64,000 bases of DNA from Pycnopodia helianthoides (GCA_032158295.1 CM063253.1:3255001-3319000); one strand, 5' to 3'. Positions 55,401 through 64,000 are shown, counted from the stretch's first letter. Notes: generated from the sequence alone by a model not told the origin. Numbers and translations: made by a program.

Positions 55401-58400
55401 AGCCAGGATTTGGTAAAATGGTGTCCTAATTTAAAAACTGGGTGTCCTACTTGTTCAATTACAATGCATTTACTTGTAAATGACAGATAAAACAGGGTGC
55501 CCAAATTTAAAAAAAAAGGGGTGTCCAAAAGACGCCCAGACACCCCGCTGTTTGAGCAGAAGATATTGCTTAACAATTGTCTGCTAAGCAGAAATGAGCA
55601 GGATACCAGTCACAAATTTTACATGTGACATGGTGGTTTGGCCGGTAAACTTATTCTGGTAAGCAAAATTTTGTTGTGCGTAGCTACTTTTTGTGCTTAA
55701 GCAGCTCTATGAAATTGGGCCCAGGTGTGAAAAGCGCTATATAAGAACGGAGTAATATTATTATTTACTGAGCGCTCATTCTGCCTTATACCACAGCGCG
55801 TCTTGGTCGATGCCGCAAGGGGCTTAAGAGGTCATCAGAGGAAACTGCGAGCAACGTTGCCCTGTGTCCAATATGCCATGAGGTCTTAACGGGCTCGGCG
55901 GAGGACAGAAACACCCATGCCGTTGCCTGTCTCAGGAAGGTAAGCTTCTGATATTCAGGAATGAGAAGTTGCAATATTTTATAGAATTCAGAACTTTTTT
56001 ATGTCTGCCTGGTGGAAAACAGTAGTTGTTATTTTTATTCAGATTTAAAGAAATCTGCTTTTTTATGTATTTTCCTAGCGCTGAGGATACTTTATCCCAG
56101 AAGCTCCTTGAAATCTTTAACTCCAGGGGGTTGATTTTGCAAAGCACTAAGATTCATCTTAAGATGAGTTGTCAATATTGCCGTCGTGATTTGTATTGTG
56201 GCATCACACTTTGCTTAGTAATTACGAGTGGCTTGCAGTTGAGATCAATCTTTACTAAATAGCTCTTTGTGAAATCGAGCTCGGGGGTTACCAAAAGGTG
56301 TAAATGCCATCATTTCAACATTTGGAGTCTGGTTTCTAGACCTTTTGTGTCAGCAACGACTCTCACCCCTGAATTGACGAGATGGATTTCACTTTGTTCT
56401 GCCATTCCCCGAGTTGATGACAAAAATCCATGACACTCCCTTTAAGAGAAAAAAGATATTTGCAAGTCAGTTCTTGTTTTTTTTTTTGGTGTCGTTGCCA
56501 GGTGAACCCAAGTCAGGAAGACGTTGATGAGGACATCGATGTGGACGGAGAGGAGGAAGAGGAGGAGGAGGAAGGGTTCGAGGAGTATACGTGGTGCGGT
56601 CAGACTAGAGTCCGGGCAACGACGATGCTGGATTCTAGATTCAGTGGTACGTTTATTAATCATTAACTCATTTCACTGTAACAGCTGCTGCCGTGTTGTA
56701 TCAGCCTGGCTCTGCATATTATTCCACTTGAGGCAGAGTCCAAAGGTTAAGGACGATAGCCTGTGACAGATTGAGGTGATATGGTGCACCGAGGAGTAGC
56801 CCTGCTGCCACCATCTTGGTCATGTGTCTTGTCTTCTTCAGTGATAATAATTGCAGATTCTCATTCAACGAAAAAGGGGCCAGACTATATTTTGGTCATG
56901 TTCCATGTCCTCTTTAGTGATAATAAATGCTGATTGTCATTTAACGAAAGGGGTTCCAGACTTTATTTTGATCATGTTCCATGTCTTCTTCAGTGATAAT
57001 AAATGCTGATTCTCATTCAACGAGAAAGGCACCAGACTATATTTTCCATCGGCCTCTCTTTCGTTCCATTGATTTTAATGAGAGAAAAACAAAGATGTCT
57101 TCACCCATGGATCACAGGATTTTAACTGTAAAAAACGGAAACTAGTTTTGAATTTTCTATTTTTAAATTCACCTCTTTAATCATCAGAAGCGGGATTCGA
57201 GGTCGGTCGGAAAGAGATCGACTGCGATACGGAGTTGAACGTGGATGACGACGACACGGCAGAGTTCGGACCGGAGCAGTTCACGGAGGCCGACATCATC
57301 CCTTGTCCGTCGGATGACTCTACCGAAGATAAACAGCGACAAGCCTTGAGGGATGCTGTTGTAGGGTGAGGGAAGAGTATAGTACCGTAATTTCCTGCGG
57401 ATAAGACGCGCGGCGCATAAGGCGCAGTACCCTCAAATTATCTCTCCCAAAATCAAGCGGCCAACAGATAAGCCGCACTATGTTTTCATAAGAAAGAGGC
57501 TTGCAAACCCATTCACTGTTGGTACATCACCACTTTTGGGGGTCATTGTGTTGGTAGGACACTTATTTTAGACTGTGCAAGTTTCATGCGTATTCCAACT
57601 TCCTGGTTCAAATTTGTCCCGACCATATTGAGTTTGACATGTGCGCGATCCTGTTTCTTCAAATAGTTTGGTTCAACAAAGTTTATGACTATAAAAATGA
57701 TTATAATATTGTCAGGAAATGAAAATTTAGGCATGAAATATATGAAAGTAAAATATATTTAACAAATCAACAAAGAAAACCTGAGAAAAAGACTTGACCT
57801 TTCGGTTACTCTTGACCAATTAAGAATTTTGCCCAACTGATGTTGATATTATCTGGCTTGATTGTCAATTGGGATTTCTAAAAAGTAAGCATCCTTGTCC
57901 TTTTTTTTGTTTCAATGTTAATTTTCAAAAAATTATTTGTATTATATAAAAATTGAAATTTCATCTATAACAAATTGCTCTGGGTATTTTTATTTTCAAG
58001 AATTTCTTGAGAATAAAATTTTGAAGGAAGATTTCATTTCATAGAACAATGTATTTTTCTGTGGAGTTGTTTTCTCCATTTTGGATACACGCTAGACTTG
58101 CACAGTCTGTTGTAGTATGTAGGTCCCCATATGGCGAGCAGAACACATTAATGCATTGTTCCCTCTCATCAATTACGCACTCCGTTTTGAACGAATAAGT
58201 TGTTTTATTTTGTTTGATTTTTCTTTGTAGTAATGATGGGAGAACCAGCCCCCTGGACTCAGTTCCAGGTAAGCATCAGAGTTGGCTCCACTCGTTCATT
58301 TATTTATTTATTTTTTTCTTTAGACCAGCGCAGCAACTACTAATACATGAACATATTGCAATGCGGAACTTTCGAAAAGCATCAACATATCTCAGCAAAT

Positions 58401-61400
58401 GTGAATTTGGATTCACAAGTTATATACACAGATAACACAGGGTTCAAGTCCTGCTTTGGTTAATTTTTCTTTGTTCGACCCAAAATCATGTAATAATTTA
58501 TCCAGTTTCCCCTTGCGGTTTCCTACTTGGTATTTGAAGTGGCATCCCCTTAAGGTGATCCCTCTGCTGCTTCCCAGGTTGTATCGTAAATTTGGGTGTG
58601 ATCCCTGGCTATACGGCAGTTAACAGTTGTATGGCTTCTGACTGGCACCCCCGAACAAAGATATTGACAAAATAAGGAGACCGCCAACATTAGGGCTAGA
58701 TAGCTCCAGTTGGTAGAGTGCTGGTCACAGGTTCAAGTTCCGCTCCAGTCAATTTTTGTCTTTATTCAACCCATAATCAGATAACATTGAGAAAGCTTTT
58801 CTTGTTGACTTGGAAATGCTCTCATATCATAATGAAATATGCCAACTCTCTCTCATTTCTTGGGAGCAATTCGAACACGAGTGAAGACGTTGATTTTTGT
58901 TCTATTTCAGATCCATGGTTGCCTTCCACAAGTAGTCAACAATCAAGTGATAGCAAACTACCAAACAGGTAGGAGACAACCCTTCATGAACACTTGATAA
59001 CAAATCTTAAAAAGGTTTTTTGTACTTCAAACAACCTGTTTGTAAGTGCATCTGTTGATCTCCAATGTTAAAAATATCTTCTTTTTAAAAAATCATTCAC
59101 AACGTTTGATTTCCTTTGTGCCAATCATATTCATCTTTTAATAGAACAAGGAACACGGGCAGCATCTCGGCCCAGTCAGAGACGATCATCGATTGTTTGA
59201 AGACGAGAATCCGAGAGTTACAAGAACAAGTGGATTCTGCCGCTGCATCTAGAATCAAATGCCTTATATGTATGGTGAGTTAATGCATAATTCAGCATTG
59301 ACATCCCAGGTTTACACCCTTTAAAGCGACGCATTGCAAACTATGCGTTGAGACCAACAGTGGGTCGCGAAAAAAGATTCAAGCGGGTTGCCAAACTTTG
59401 TCGAAAGCGCTCAAGTTTGTCGCAACACTTTTGATCGTTCCGTCAACTAGGATTGGCCCACAATTGATCGAAGTAGGCTAGATTATCTTGATTTTCCGGG
59501 TAGTTCCGGGTTTTATAGGGGGGTTCAATTGATCAGCGGTTGGGTGGCTGTTAAGTACCTGAAATATCCGTTGGGTCACTGGCCTACGTAAAAGATTGCG
59601 GACTACTGCTTTAGAGATCATAGCGGCTGCAAGCGGCTTGCACCGAAATGCCCGCAGTAGCCCAAAATGACTGCAAAATGTGACCTACTTCCTCTCATCC
59701 ACCAAAGGGTCAAAGTTAAGGTCATGACCTGAATGGACATTTTCCAATGTTTCCCATGTTAAGAAAGTGTCTAAATTTCTAAAACAAAACTAAATTTCAG
59801 TTTTGTATTATTTTTTCCAATTTTGTTTACCCCAAAACTTTTAGTCAAAGAAATTTTAAATATCAGCCATATTTGGGGGAAAGAAGTGATCATACAGAAA
59901 TTAAATTGTTAAGCTTCTTGGATAGAAGATCAGGGGATTGTTTCTAGCTCTGCTTTAGTGAAACTATCATGACAGAGTACCATCGTTAAAGAGTTGTCAA
60001 AAAATCAAACTAATAACATTGATAACTGTTTGGTGTTACAGGAGTCGTTCAGTGTTCCGTTGGTGTCCATCCAGTGTTGGCATGTACACTGTCAACAATG
60101 CTGGCTTCGTACTCTGGTAAGTTTCCTTTCCCTTAAAAAAATCTAACGCGGGATGGATTGACTCTAACAAATCTTGCTGTTAAAAAAAGCTTTCTGTAAA
60201 TATTGTAAATGAATTGCAACTCGGCTGAAATTTTTTTTTTGAAGGTAGATTACATCATTTGCATACATGAAGAAAAAAAAGTATATCCAAGTTACTACAA
60301 AATAACTTACTTGACTGAAAGTATGTATTATTGCCAAGTATCCATTGAAATTGTTTCATCGAGTGTTTTTTCATTTTAAAGAAAAATGCAATTTTGTATC
60401 ATTTTGAAGTGACGTTCGGGTTTGAACATGCGAGTTTTAATACAAGGTCTGTCCGACAGCTTAAAATCATCACCATTTGCTCTCGTTTTTCTCGGCAGTC
60501 ACAGACGCAAAAATGTAAACAGGTCATTCGAATGATATTTCATATTTAAGTCCTACCCCTCAAATCAATACTTTCTCAAAAAATAACAATTACCAATGAT
60601 GTAAATTCCCATTAAAGGCCCTGTACACTATTGGTAAGATCGACAAAACACAATGTTCACAGATTCACACATAACTTACATGATTTAAAGTAAGTAATGG
60701 TAGAAAGGGTTCCTTAAAATATTTCTGCCTAAAATGCTATCGTTTCTGAGAAATGAGTAAAACAATAGTAATTATCGCGCACGATAATTTGAAAAAAACA
60801 GAAAACACATAAGATCTCTTTTCACTATTTTCTCGTGACCTCGATGTCCAATTGAGCTCAATCTTTTACAGGTTTGTTTGTTCATGCATATGTTTAATCA
60901 CACAAAATGTGGACACTGATTTTGAGCTGTTATCAAAAGTGTACAATACCTTTAAGTGAAAAAGTATTGTTTTTTGTTTTACACTATTGTATTGTTGTCA
61001 GTATTATCATAATCATTCTTCATTCCTTTTTTGTTTTCACTCTACACAGGGAGCCAAGAAACTATGCCCACAATGCAACATGATCACGTCTCCGGGGCAA
61101 CTGAGGAGAATTTACCTCTAGGGAGATTCCATTTTGTAAGGAGGGACAATTTGTTTGCCATTCAAGAACTGAATATGGCCCTAGGCCTACCGTTTGTTCA
61201 ATTCGACAAGTTCAGTTTAGTTTAAAGACTAGAACAAATTCAATGTGAAATGACAAGTGACGTGTAAAATTGTTTTTTTTACAACTTGATTAATTCAGTG
61301 AACATTTAAAAAAAAAATTTCCAACACATGTTTTAGTTCAAACAAAGGGAAGAATGCTTTCAGAAATAACTTGACAAACTTTAATTAATGTTGAACTTGT

Positions 61401-61532
61401 CCATTGTAAATGGGCATTATTCTTTTTTGTGTACATTTGTTAACTGCAAGGGGAAAAAAACAACCAGATCCCAGATCCATTTGTAGACAGTTTGTAAATA
61501 TTTGAAGATACAGGTGTCTGAAAGCAAATAAA
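46422..61532 (+). CDS. RNF220: RNF220, RING-type E3 ubiquitin ligase (13 coding exons, about 509 aa)
   Basis: Coding exons: 46487-46889, 53239-53359, 53943-53985, 54344-54424, 55311-55354, 55797-55939, 56502-56646, 57188-57365, 58231-58268, 58911-58968, 59145-59274, 60042-60116, 61050-61121. An in-frame TGA just upstream fixes the ATG at 46487. All junctions are GT/AG and in phase except 55354/55797, which is off by one base. Landmarks in order: C-x-x-C near S-V-C-T-I-C-G and P-V-E-L-P-A-H; a second finger C-P-I-C-H-E-V; F-E-E-Y-T-W-C-G-Q; T-E-A-D-I-I-P-C; a helical R-I-R-E-L-Q-E-Q; then a RING at residues about 457-495 starting C-L-I-C-M and ending C-P-Q-C. The last residues L-R-R-I-Y-L are the family's conserved C-terminus. 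RNF220 ubiquitinates transcriptional regulators and is linked to Wnt and Hedgehog signalling in vertebrates. Vertebrate proteins are slightly longer (about 566 aa). Poly(A) signal at 61527. Confidence 0.93.
46487..46889 (+). CDS. RNF220: RNF220 first coding exon
   Basis: 134 codons plus one base; disordered N-terminal region ending D-K-R-L-S-K before GTGAGT. The exon opens at 46422 after TTTCAG, so 65 bases are 5' untranslated. Confidence 0.85.
47005..47475. mobile_element. AATTTCATGG-type repeat interrupted by a TTAACCCTC MITE
   Basis: Outer ends CAGGGCCCAATTTCATGGTT and AAGCTGAGCCATAAAATTGGGCCC belong to the dispersed repeat; the 230-bp MITE (47175-47404) lies within. In RNF220 intron 1. 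Confidence 0.7.
47175..47404 (-). mobile_element. TTAACCCTC MITE, inverted copy nested in another repeat
   Basis: Starts TTAACCCTCCTACTCTCCGT and runs to GACAGCAAGAGGGATAA, i.e. reversed relative to 46037-46268; the right TTAA has changed to ATAA. Confidence 0.78.
47627..47830 (+). repeat. About 70-80-bp tandem repeat, 3 units
   Basis: GGCCCTTGCCACAAAATACCACAGGAGACT recurs near 47630, 47702 and 47788 with variable spacers. Non-coding, in RNF220 intron 1. Confidence 0.75.
48038..48266. mobile_element. TTAACCCTC MITE, complete copy
   Basis: TTAACCCTCTTGCTGTCTGA to GACAGTAGGAGGGTTAA, same orientation as 46037-46268. Confidence 0.8.
48360..48530. repeat. Dispersed repeat (GGCACTTCCATTGGAA type)
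   Basis: GGGCACTTCCATTGGAAGAT and TTTTGAAGGGGCACCACAAG match 15787-15900; on the other strand it matches the flanks of the 22-bp array at 51.7-52.4 kb. Confidence 0.6.
48531..50756. other. RNF220 intron 1, mixed sequence
   Basis: No exon recognised. Poly-C tracts at 49669-49682 and 49727-49738. 49258-49375 is a loose foldback (AATTGGCGGCTACAGCTATG against AGCCGTAGCCGCCAATT). 49565-49640 is another dispersed-repeat piece. Confidence 0.45.
50757..50952. repeat. Dispersed AATTTCATAGAGCTGC repeat, good copy
   Basis: GGGCCCAATTTCATAGAGCT to CATCTCTATGAAATTGGGCCC; inverted ends, interior GGCTGGTAACCTTAATTCTG. One of the best-preserved copies. Confidence 0.75.
51720..52370. repeat. Dispersed repeat with expanded 22-bp minisatellite
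   Basis: Flanks GGCCTGATACTTTACGGAGA and GTGCCCTTGCCCTTTCAAAA belong to the dispersed repeat of 15.8, 40.4, 48.4 and 63.8 kb. Between them lies a 22-bp array. Confidence 0.75.
51763..52250 (+). repeat. 22-bp minisatellite, about 22 units
   Basis: Unit GCCCCTGGTCATTGCCTCCGTT with changes (CCATT, TAGTC, GTAATT). Since 22 is not a multiple of three, all frames rotate; open frames result from lack of stops in the unit, not from coding. Confidence 0.92.
52371..53238. other. RNF220 intron 1, right end
   Basis: Featureless apart from the acceptor before 53239. A short ATG-initiated frame at 53190 runs into the exon but is intronic at its start. Confidence 0.45.
53239..53359 (+). CDS. RNF220: RNF220 exon with first Cys-pair finger
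   Basis: Begins after TGTCGTTTCAG. Encodes K-R-K-A-N-N-L-D-G-S-V-C-T-I-C-G and E-L-P-A-H-F, the first zinc-binding segment. Donor GTCAGT. Confidence 0.88.
53461..53830. repeat. Probable dispersed repeat in RNF220 intron 2
   Basis: Begins with AATAATAGTAATAATAATAG and GTAGTGCGCC, like an inverted SINE tail, followed by phrases such as TTCAGTGGAAGAGCATTCCA. No copy elsewhere in the window proves it. Confidence 0.35.
53943..53985 (+). CDS. RNF220: RNF220 short exon
   Basis: 43 bp between TGCTCTTTTTAG and GTAATT, phases fitting both neighbours; a Ser/Arg linker. Small, so moderate confidence. Confidence 0.65.
54105..54195 (-). mobile_element. Short tRNA-derived SINE fragment
   Basis: The minus strand reads AGCGTGTTGTGGCCGAGTGG and GGTGTGGGTTTGAATACC, the same head as at 3730-4063, truncated. 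Confidence 0.6.
54344..54424 (+). CDS. RNF220: RNF220 linker exon
   Basis: 27 codons after AATTGTAG, basic then acidic (K-R-R-R-E-S-N-E-E), ending before GTAAGG. A shorter form ending at 54394 before GTACTT would also keep the frame. Confidence 0.65.
54480..54565 (+). mobile_element. tRNA-like SINE head
   Basis: GTCAGGTTGGTGTAGTGGTA and CCCCGGTTCAAATCATTGG; the inverted partner lies at 37465-37556 in the CLIP3/4 gene. Confidence 0.55.
54566..55310. other. RNF220 intron 4, remainder
   Basis: TCTCCCTGATT recurs near 54700, 54776, 54828 and 54850, a loose tandem. No exon recognised. Confidence 0.4.
55311..55354 (+). CDS. RNF220: RNF220 exon with R-V-K-R-N-R segment
   Basis: 44 bp after TTTCATTACAG; E-H-K-R-V-K-R-N-R-L-E-R-F-E matches the conserved basic segment R-V-R-A-N-R of the family. 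It ends two bases into a codon before GTAATT. Confidence 0.78.
55549..55721. repeat. Dispersed AATTTCATAGAGCTGC repeat, left end lost
   Basis: From GTTTGAGCAGAAGATATTGC to GCAGCTCTATGAAATTGGGCCC; followed by a SINE-like tail GCGCTATATAAGAACGGAGT just before the exon at 55797. Confidence 0.7.
55797..55939 (+). CDS. RNF220: RNF220 exon with second finger; phase conflict at its start
   Basis: After CTTATACCACAG. Only the frame starting at 55799 is open and gives R-L-G-R-C-R-K, then C-P-I-C-H-E-V and H-A-V-A-C. The previous exon leaves two bases, so the exon start is one base too long. Donor GTAAGC. Confidence 0.82.
55940..56501. other. RNF220 intron 6
   Basis: 56130-56290 is a dispersed repeat shared with 8450-8610 (TTAAGATGAGTTGTCAA, GTGGCATCACACTTTGCTTA). 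Nothing else recognised. Confidence 0.45.
56502..56646 (+). CDS. RNF220: RNF220 exon with acidic run and F-E-E-Y-T-W-C-G-Q
   Basis: After GTCGTTGCCAG. A run of eight Glu residues comes before the conserved G-F-E-E-Y-T-W-C-G-Q-T-R-V-R-A-T-T. Donor GTACGT. Confidence 0.9.
56815..57047 (+). repeat. About 79-bp tandem repeat, 3 units
   Basis: TTCCATGTCTTCTTCAGTGATAATAA recurs near 56825, 56906 and 56984, followed by AACGA and CCAGACTATATTTT. In RNF220 intron 7. Confidence 0.82.
57188..57365 (+). CDS. RNF220: RNF220 exon with T-E-A-D-I-I-P-C
   Basis: After TTTAATCATCAG. Encodes D-T-E-L-N-V-D-D-D-D-T-A-E-F-G and Q-F-T-E-A-D-I-I-P-C, both conserved in the family. Donor GTGAGG. Confidence 0.9.
57366..58230. 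other. RNF220 intron 8
   Basis: 57390-57470 contains CGGATAAGACGCGCGGCGCATAAGGCGCAG, a style seen in dispersed repeats. No exon. Confidence 0.4.
58231..58268 (+). CDS. RNF220: RNF220 short linker exon
   Basis: 38 bp after TTTTTCTTTGTAG; N-D-G-R-T-S-P-L-D-S. Donor GTAAGC. Phases fit both sides. Confidence 0.75.
58430..58790 (+). repeat. Two tRNA-like fragments in RNF220 intron 9
   Basis: CACAGGGTTCAAGTCCTGCT at 58436 and CACAGGTTCAAGTTCCGCTC at 58726, each followed by AATTTTTGT/CTTTGTTCGACCC-like sequence. The second has an A-box-like AGCTCCAGTTGGTAGAGTG. Likely SINE remnants rather than tRNA genes. Confidence 0.4.
58911..58968 (+). CDS. RNF220: RNF220 Ser-rich linker exon
   Basis: 58 bp after GTTCTATTTCAG; P-W-L-P-S-T-S-S-Q-Q-S-S matches the M-P-S-T-S-N region of the family. 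Donor GTAGGA. Confidence 0.8.
59145..59274 (+). CDS. RNF220: RNF220 exon, helix and start of RING
   Basis: After ATCTTTTAATAG. Amphipathic segment L-K-T-R-I-R-E-L-Q-E-Q, then K-C-L-I-C-M, the first RING cysteine pair. Donor GTGAGT. Confidence 0.92.
59275..60041. other. RNF220 intron 11
   Basis: No recognised feature. Confidence 0.4.
60042..60116 (+). CDS. RNF220: RNF220 exon, centre of RING
   Basis: 25 codons: S-V-P-L-V-S-I-Q-C-W-H-V-H-C-Q-Q-C-W-L-R-T-L, with the C-x-H-x-x-C-x-x-C ligands. Donor GTAAGT. Confidence 0.94.
60612..60955. mobile_element. TTAA-flanked MITE, family 1 (unexpanded copy)
   Basis: TTAAAGGCCCTGTACACTAT to GTGTACAATACCTTTAA, 344 bp, in the last RNF220 intron. Very similar to 16036-16377. 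Confidence 0.82.
61050..61121 (+). CDS. RNF220: RNF220 terminal exon
   Basis: G-A-K-K-L-C-P-Q-C completes the RING; the protein ends L-R-R-I-Y-L then TAG at 61119-61121. Confidence 0.94.
   Translation, partial: GAKKLCPQCNMITSPGQLRRIYL
61527..61532 (+). promoter_or_regulatory. RNF220: RNF220 poly(A) signal
   Basis: AATAAA about 405 bp after the stop, followed by an A-rich stretch; the only good hexamer in the 3' region. Confidence 0.55.
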
Positions 61533-61768
61533 AATCAAAGATAAAACAAAAAGTTACTTTTCTGTCATGTGATTTGTCTCCTTACTAACAAAAAAACCCC
61601 GTAATTGCAGAGTAATTTGCAAAAAATAGTTAATGGCCTGACGTTTCGACCCTAGCAGAGTCTTTCTCAGTATACTAGTGTAACAGAAGCAGTCAAGTGG
61701 AAAGAAATGAAGAGAGAGGTAGAAAGAACAAGGAAAAAGCAAGGGATGAAAAATTAAGAAATAGACAG

Positions 61769-62026
61769 GGGGTGAACAATTAAGGAGGCAAGGGGGTGAA
61801 CAGTCAAGGAGACAAGGGGTGAACAGTCAAGGAGACAAGGGTGAACAGTCAAGGAGACAAGGGGTGAACAGTCAAGGAGACAAGGGGTGAACAGTCAAGG
61901 AGACAAGGGTGAACAGTCGAGGAGACAAGGGGTGAACAGTCGAGGAGACAAGGGGTGAACAGTCGAGGAGACAAGGGGTGAACAGTCGAGGAGACAAGGG
62001 GTGAACAGTCAAGGAGACAAGGGGGT
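61769..62026 (+). repeat. 23-bp minisatellite, about 11 units
   Basis: Unit GGGTGAACAGTCAAGGAGACAAG, with 22-bp variants and an A/G change (GTCAAGG or GTCGAGG) that clusters in blocks. Downstream of RNF220. Confidence 0.92.
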
Positions 62027-62214
62027 GGGGGTAGAGGGAAGGGGGTGGGGGTAGGGGCTAGGTTAACCACAAGTGGTTGGAAACACAAAAGACAAAATCA
62101 ATGGAGGGAAGAGGGGAAAAAAAGTAACTGTAAAAGTGAATGAGATGGACTAGAAATCTGTGGGGAAAAGGAGAGGGCAAAGACAAAACGTTAATTATTT
62201 TCTTCTTCGATGTT
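62027..62214. other. Purine-rich tail after the 23-bp array
   Basis: GGGGGTGGGGGTAGAGGGAA and similar G/A-rich sequence; no gene. Confidence 0.5.
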
Positions 62215-62565
62215 CAGACTTGAGTATTTTATATCAATGGAGGTCAACGGGTTGCTCAGAATGTTTACTGGACCAGAATTTTATTTACAAGACCAGAATC
62301 AAAATGCGAACAGTTTTATCAAATAAACTGTTTCAATTGAACAAACACTAAGAGAAGATTTATCCCTCTGTTTTATGGGTGATACTCGGCAGAATTGAAA
62401 GATATTTGTGAGGCTCAAACTCAACATTTGAACATCTTAAAAAAAGAAAGAACACATTTAATTGAAAAGCACAAGACCACTGGACTTGTCCCTTCTTGAG
62501 TTTACTGGCCCGGCGCTGAAATTACTGGCCCTGGGCCAGCGGTCCAGCGTGAAATTTGAGCCCTG
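62215..62565. repeat. Dispersed repeat shared with 41815-42202
   Basis: GACCAGAATTTTATTTACAA, GGACTTGTCCCTTCTTGAGT, TTTACTGGCCC and AAATTTGAGCCCTGC match the other copy. Confidence 0.65.
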
Positions 62566-63073
62566 CTTTCCTAAAACTATGGCAGCCATTTATGACATGA
62601 AATTCAACTCACTGGTTATGTTTATTTTCTTAAGTAATAAAAATCAACTTTACATGGTTTGAAAATACACCGTTGTTTACATTTCTATATCTATTTACAT
62701 CATCTGCATACTATGATTAGGGGAATTAAATACCGGAATATTCTAAGTTGCCTTTTTTTTCGAATTAAAAGACCATTATTATCCCATGCATTTTTTTTAT
62801 TTTGCCGAATTTTGCGGTAGGTAGAATTCCAAACAATTGGGAGAACAAAGAGAAGTCCTTGATTTCCCAGGTCGATAAATTGCTGGCGAGTCTGGAGTGG
62901 GGTGTTACATCACGACAAACTAATCACTAATTTCAAAAAACGGGAAATATTTTAACACTTTGCATGCAGTTCAATAACAGTTTTTTACCATTCTTGATTC
63001 TCAAAACAAGTCAACCTTATCCCAAAGAGTGACTTTAACAACATCAGATATCACTCCTATTAGGTTTTCGTTC

Positions 63074-63106
<33 letters not shown>

Positions 63107-63424
63107 ATAAATAAAAATCAACACAAACTAGAACAACATTGAAATACATATTTTTTTAAATTTCATGATTATGAATAGCTTTAACCTGAAGTTTTCGGGC
63201 CAAGAATGTTTTGAGCCCTTAGGGTACCTTGATTGTAAATAATCCATTATATACATCACTTTATATATTTACAAACAATGTACATTATAAACAAATTACC
63301 ACACATTCCTATCACAGGTGTGATACTTGAACCTTTAAAAAACAAGTAGGAAAATCTATACTTAGTGTATAGTCTTTTATATGCTTTTTAAGGCTATTTA
63401 GTAACATTCAGAAGTAATTTTCTT
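62566..63424. other. Intergenic DNA
   Basis: A homopolymer A tract at 63079-63104; no gene or other repeat recognised. Confidence 0.45.
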
Positions 63425-63788
63425 CGACCCAATTTCATAGAGCTGCTTAATTAAGCAGCAAACATTGCTTACACATTTTCAGCTCGGCGAATAGAAGCAG
63501 GATACCGGTCATAAATGGTACGTGTGGAATGCTATTTTGGCTGGTAGCCTTATTCTGGTAAGCATGCTGTGACTATGTTTAGCAACTTTTTGTGCTTAAG
63601 CAACTCTATAGAGCTGCTTAAGCAGAAAATATTGCTTACCAATTGTCTGCTAAGCAGAAATGAGCAGGATACCAGTCACAAATTGTACTTGTGACATGTT
63701 AGTTTGGCTGGTAAACCTTTTTCTGGTAAGCATAATTTTGTCGTGCTTAGCTACTTTTTGTGCTGAAGCAGCTCTATGAGATTGGGCC
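63425..63788. repeat. Two adjacent copies of the AATTTCATAGAGCTGC repeat
   Basis: CCCAATTTCATAGAGCTGCT begins the first copy; AACTCTATAGAGCTGCTTAAGC at about 63601 is the junction, where the right end of one and the left end of the next share CTCTATAGAG. The second ends CAGCTCTATGAGATTGGGCCC. Confidence 0.8.
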
Positions 63789-64000
63789 CTGGTCATTGCC
63801 TTGGTGCCCCCCTTGACATGTTCCAGTTGAAGTGCTCCATGTAAAATTGCCTTGCCCTTACAACAACGAATATCAGGCCTGATAGTAACAGGCCACAAGT
63901 TGGATAAATGGTCGTTATTGATAACAAAATACCCCCCCCCATCAAACAAACAGAACAAAAACAAATATAGCTTTAAAACAACAGTGAAAAAATCCAGTTT
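63789..64000. repeat. Dispersed repeat fragment (GTCATTGCCTTGGTGCCCC)
   Basis: TGGTCATTGCCTTGGTGCCCC and ATATCAGGCCTGATAG match the flanks of the 22-bp array at 51.7-52.4 kb. It has a single unit of the sequence expanded there. Confidence 0.6.

Noticed and set aside
58690..58760. tRNA gene in RNF220 intron
   Set aside because: Box-like motifs only; I could not form acceptor and anticodon stems by eye. tRNAscan would decide.

Overview
This window is nuclear DNA of an animal, most likely an echinoderm and probably a sea star. It contains intron-rich genes with canonical GT/AG splice sites, deuterostome-type RNF220 and CLIP3/CLIP4 orthologues, a somatomedin-B (SMB) family-B GPCR, and many short TTAA-flanked and tRNA-derived repeats. 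The organism call is inference; the gene calls rest on protein similarity recalled from family knowledge and on exon phases worked out by hand.

Layout. (1) 1-13.9 kb, + strand: three related, apparently intronless genes (partial 2-463; 5586-6563; 12911-13930). They encode Ser/Pro/Arg-rich proteins that share two short motifs: an F-x-[DN]-P-x-Y-N-P-like box and a C-terminal L-x-x-C-R-Y-[LI]-R tail. I do not recognise this family, and it is the best candidate for undescribed biology here. (2) 19.4-30.5 kb, - strand: a three-exon receptor of about 891 aa with signal peptide, SMB domain, Cys-rich ectodomain and seven-helix domain. Its large first intron holds a decayed Tx1/L1-like LINE in the opposite orientation, bordered on both sides by a TCAA microsatellite. 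(3) 31.9-41.6 kb, - strand: an eight-exon CLIP3/CLIP4 gene (ankyrin repeats plus two CAP-Gly domains). Its exons are conserved in sequence and splice sites but carry five single-base frameshifts. (4) 44.3-61.5 kb, + strand: RNF220, an E3 ubiquitin ligase, with 13 coding exons from start to stop and a probable upstream non-coding exon. One exon junction is out of phase by one base.

The rest is intronic and intergenic DNA rich in repeats: several families of TTAA-flanked MITEs, palindromic foldbacks, tRNA-derived SINEs, a dispersed element beginning near AATTTCATAGAGCTGCTTAA, and minisatellites of 21, 22, 23, 72, about 79, 84 and about 190 bp. Two stand out. One MITE copy has grown an internal 11 x 72 bp array. 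A duplicated 120-bp segment exists once without and once with a SINE, giving an empty/filled site pair.

The genes do not form a functional cluster. CLIP3/4 and RNF220 lie head to head about 2.7 kb apart and might share regulatory DNA. The three-gene family looks like a local tandem expansion.
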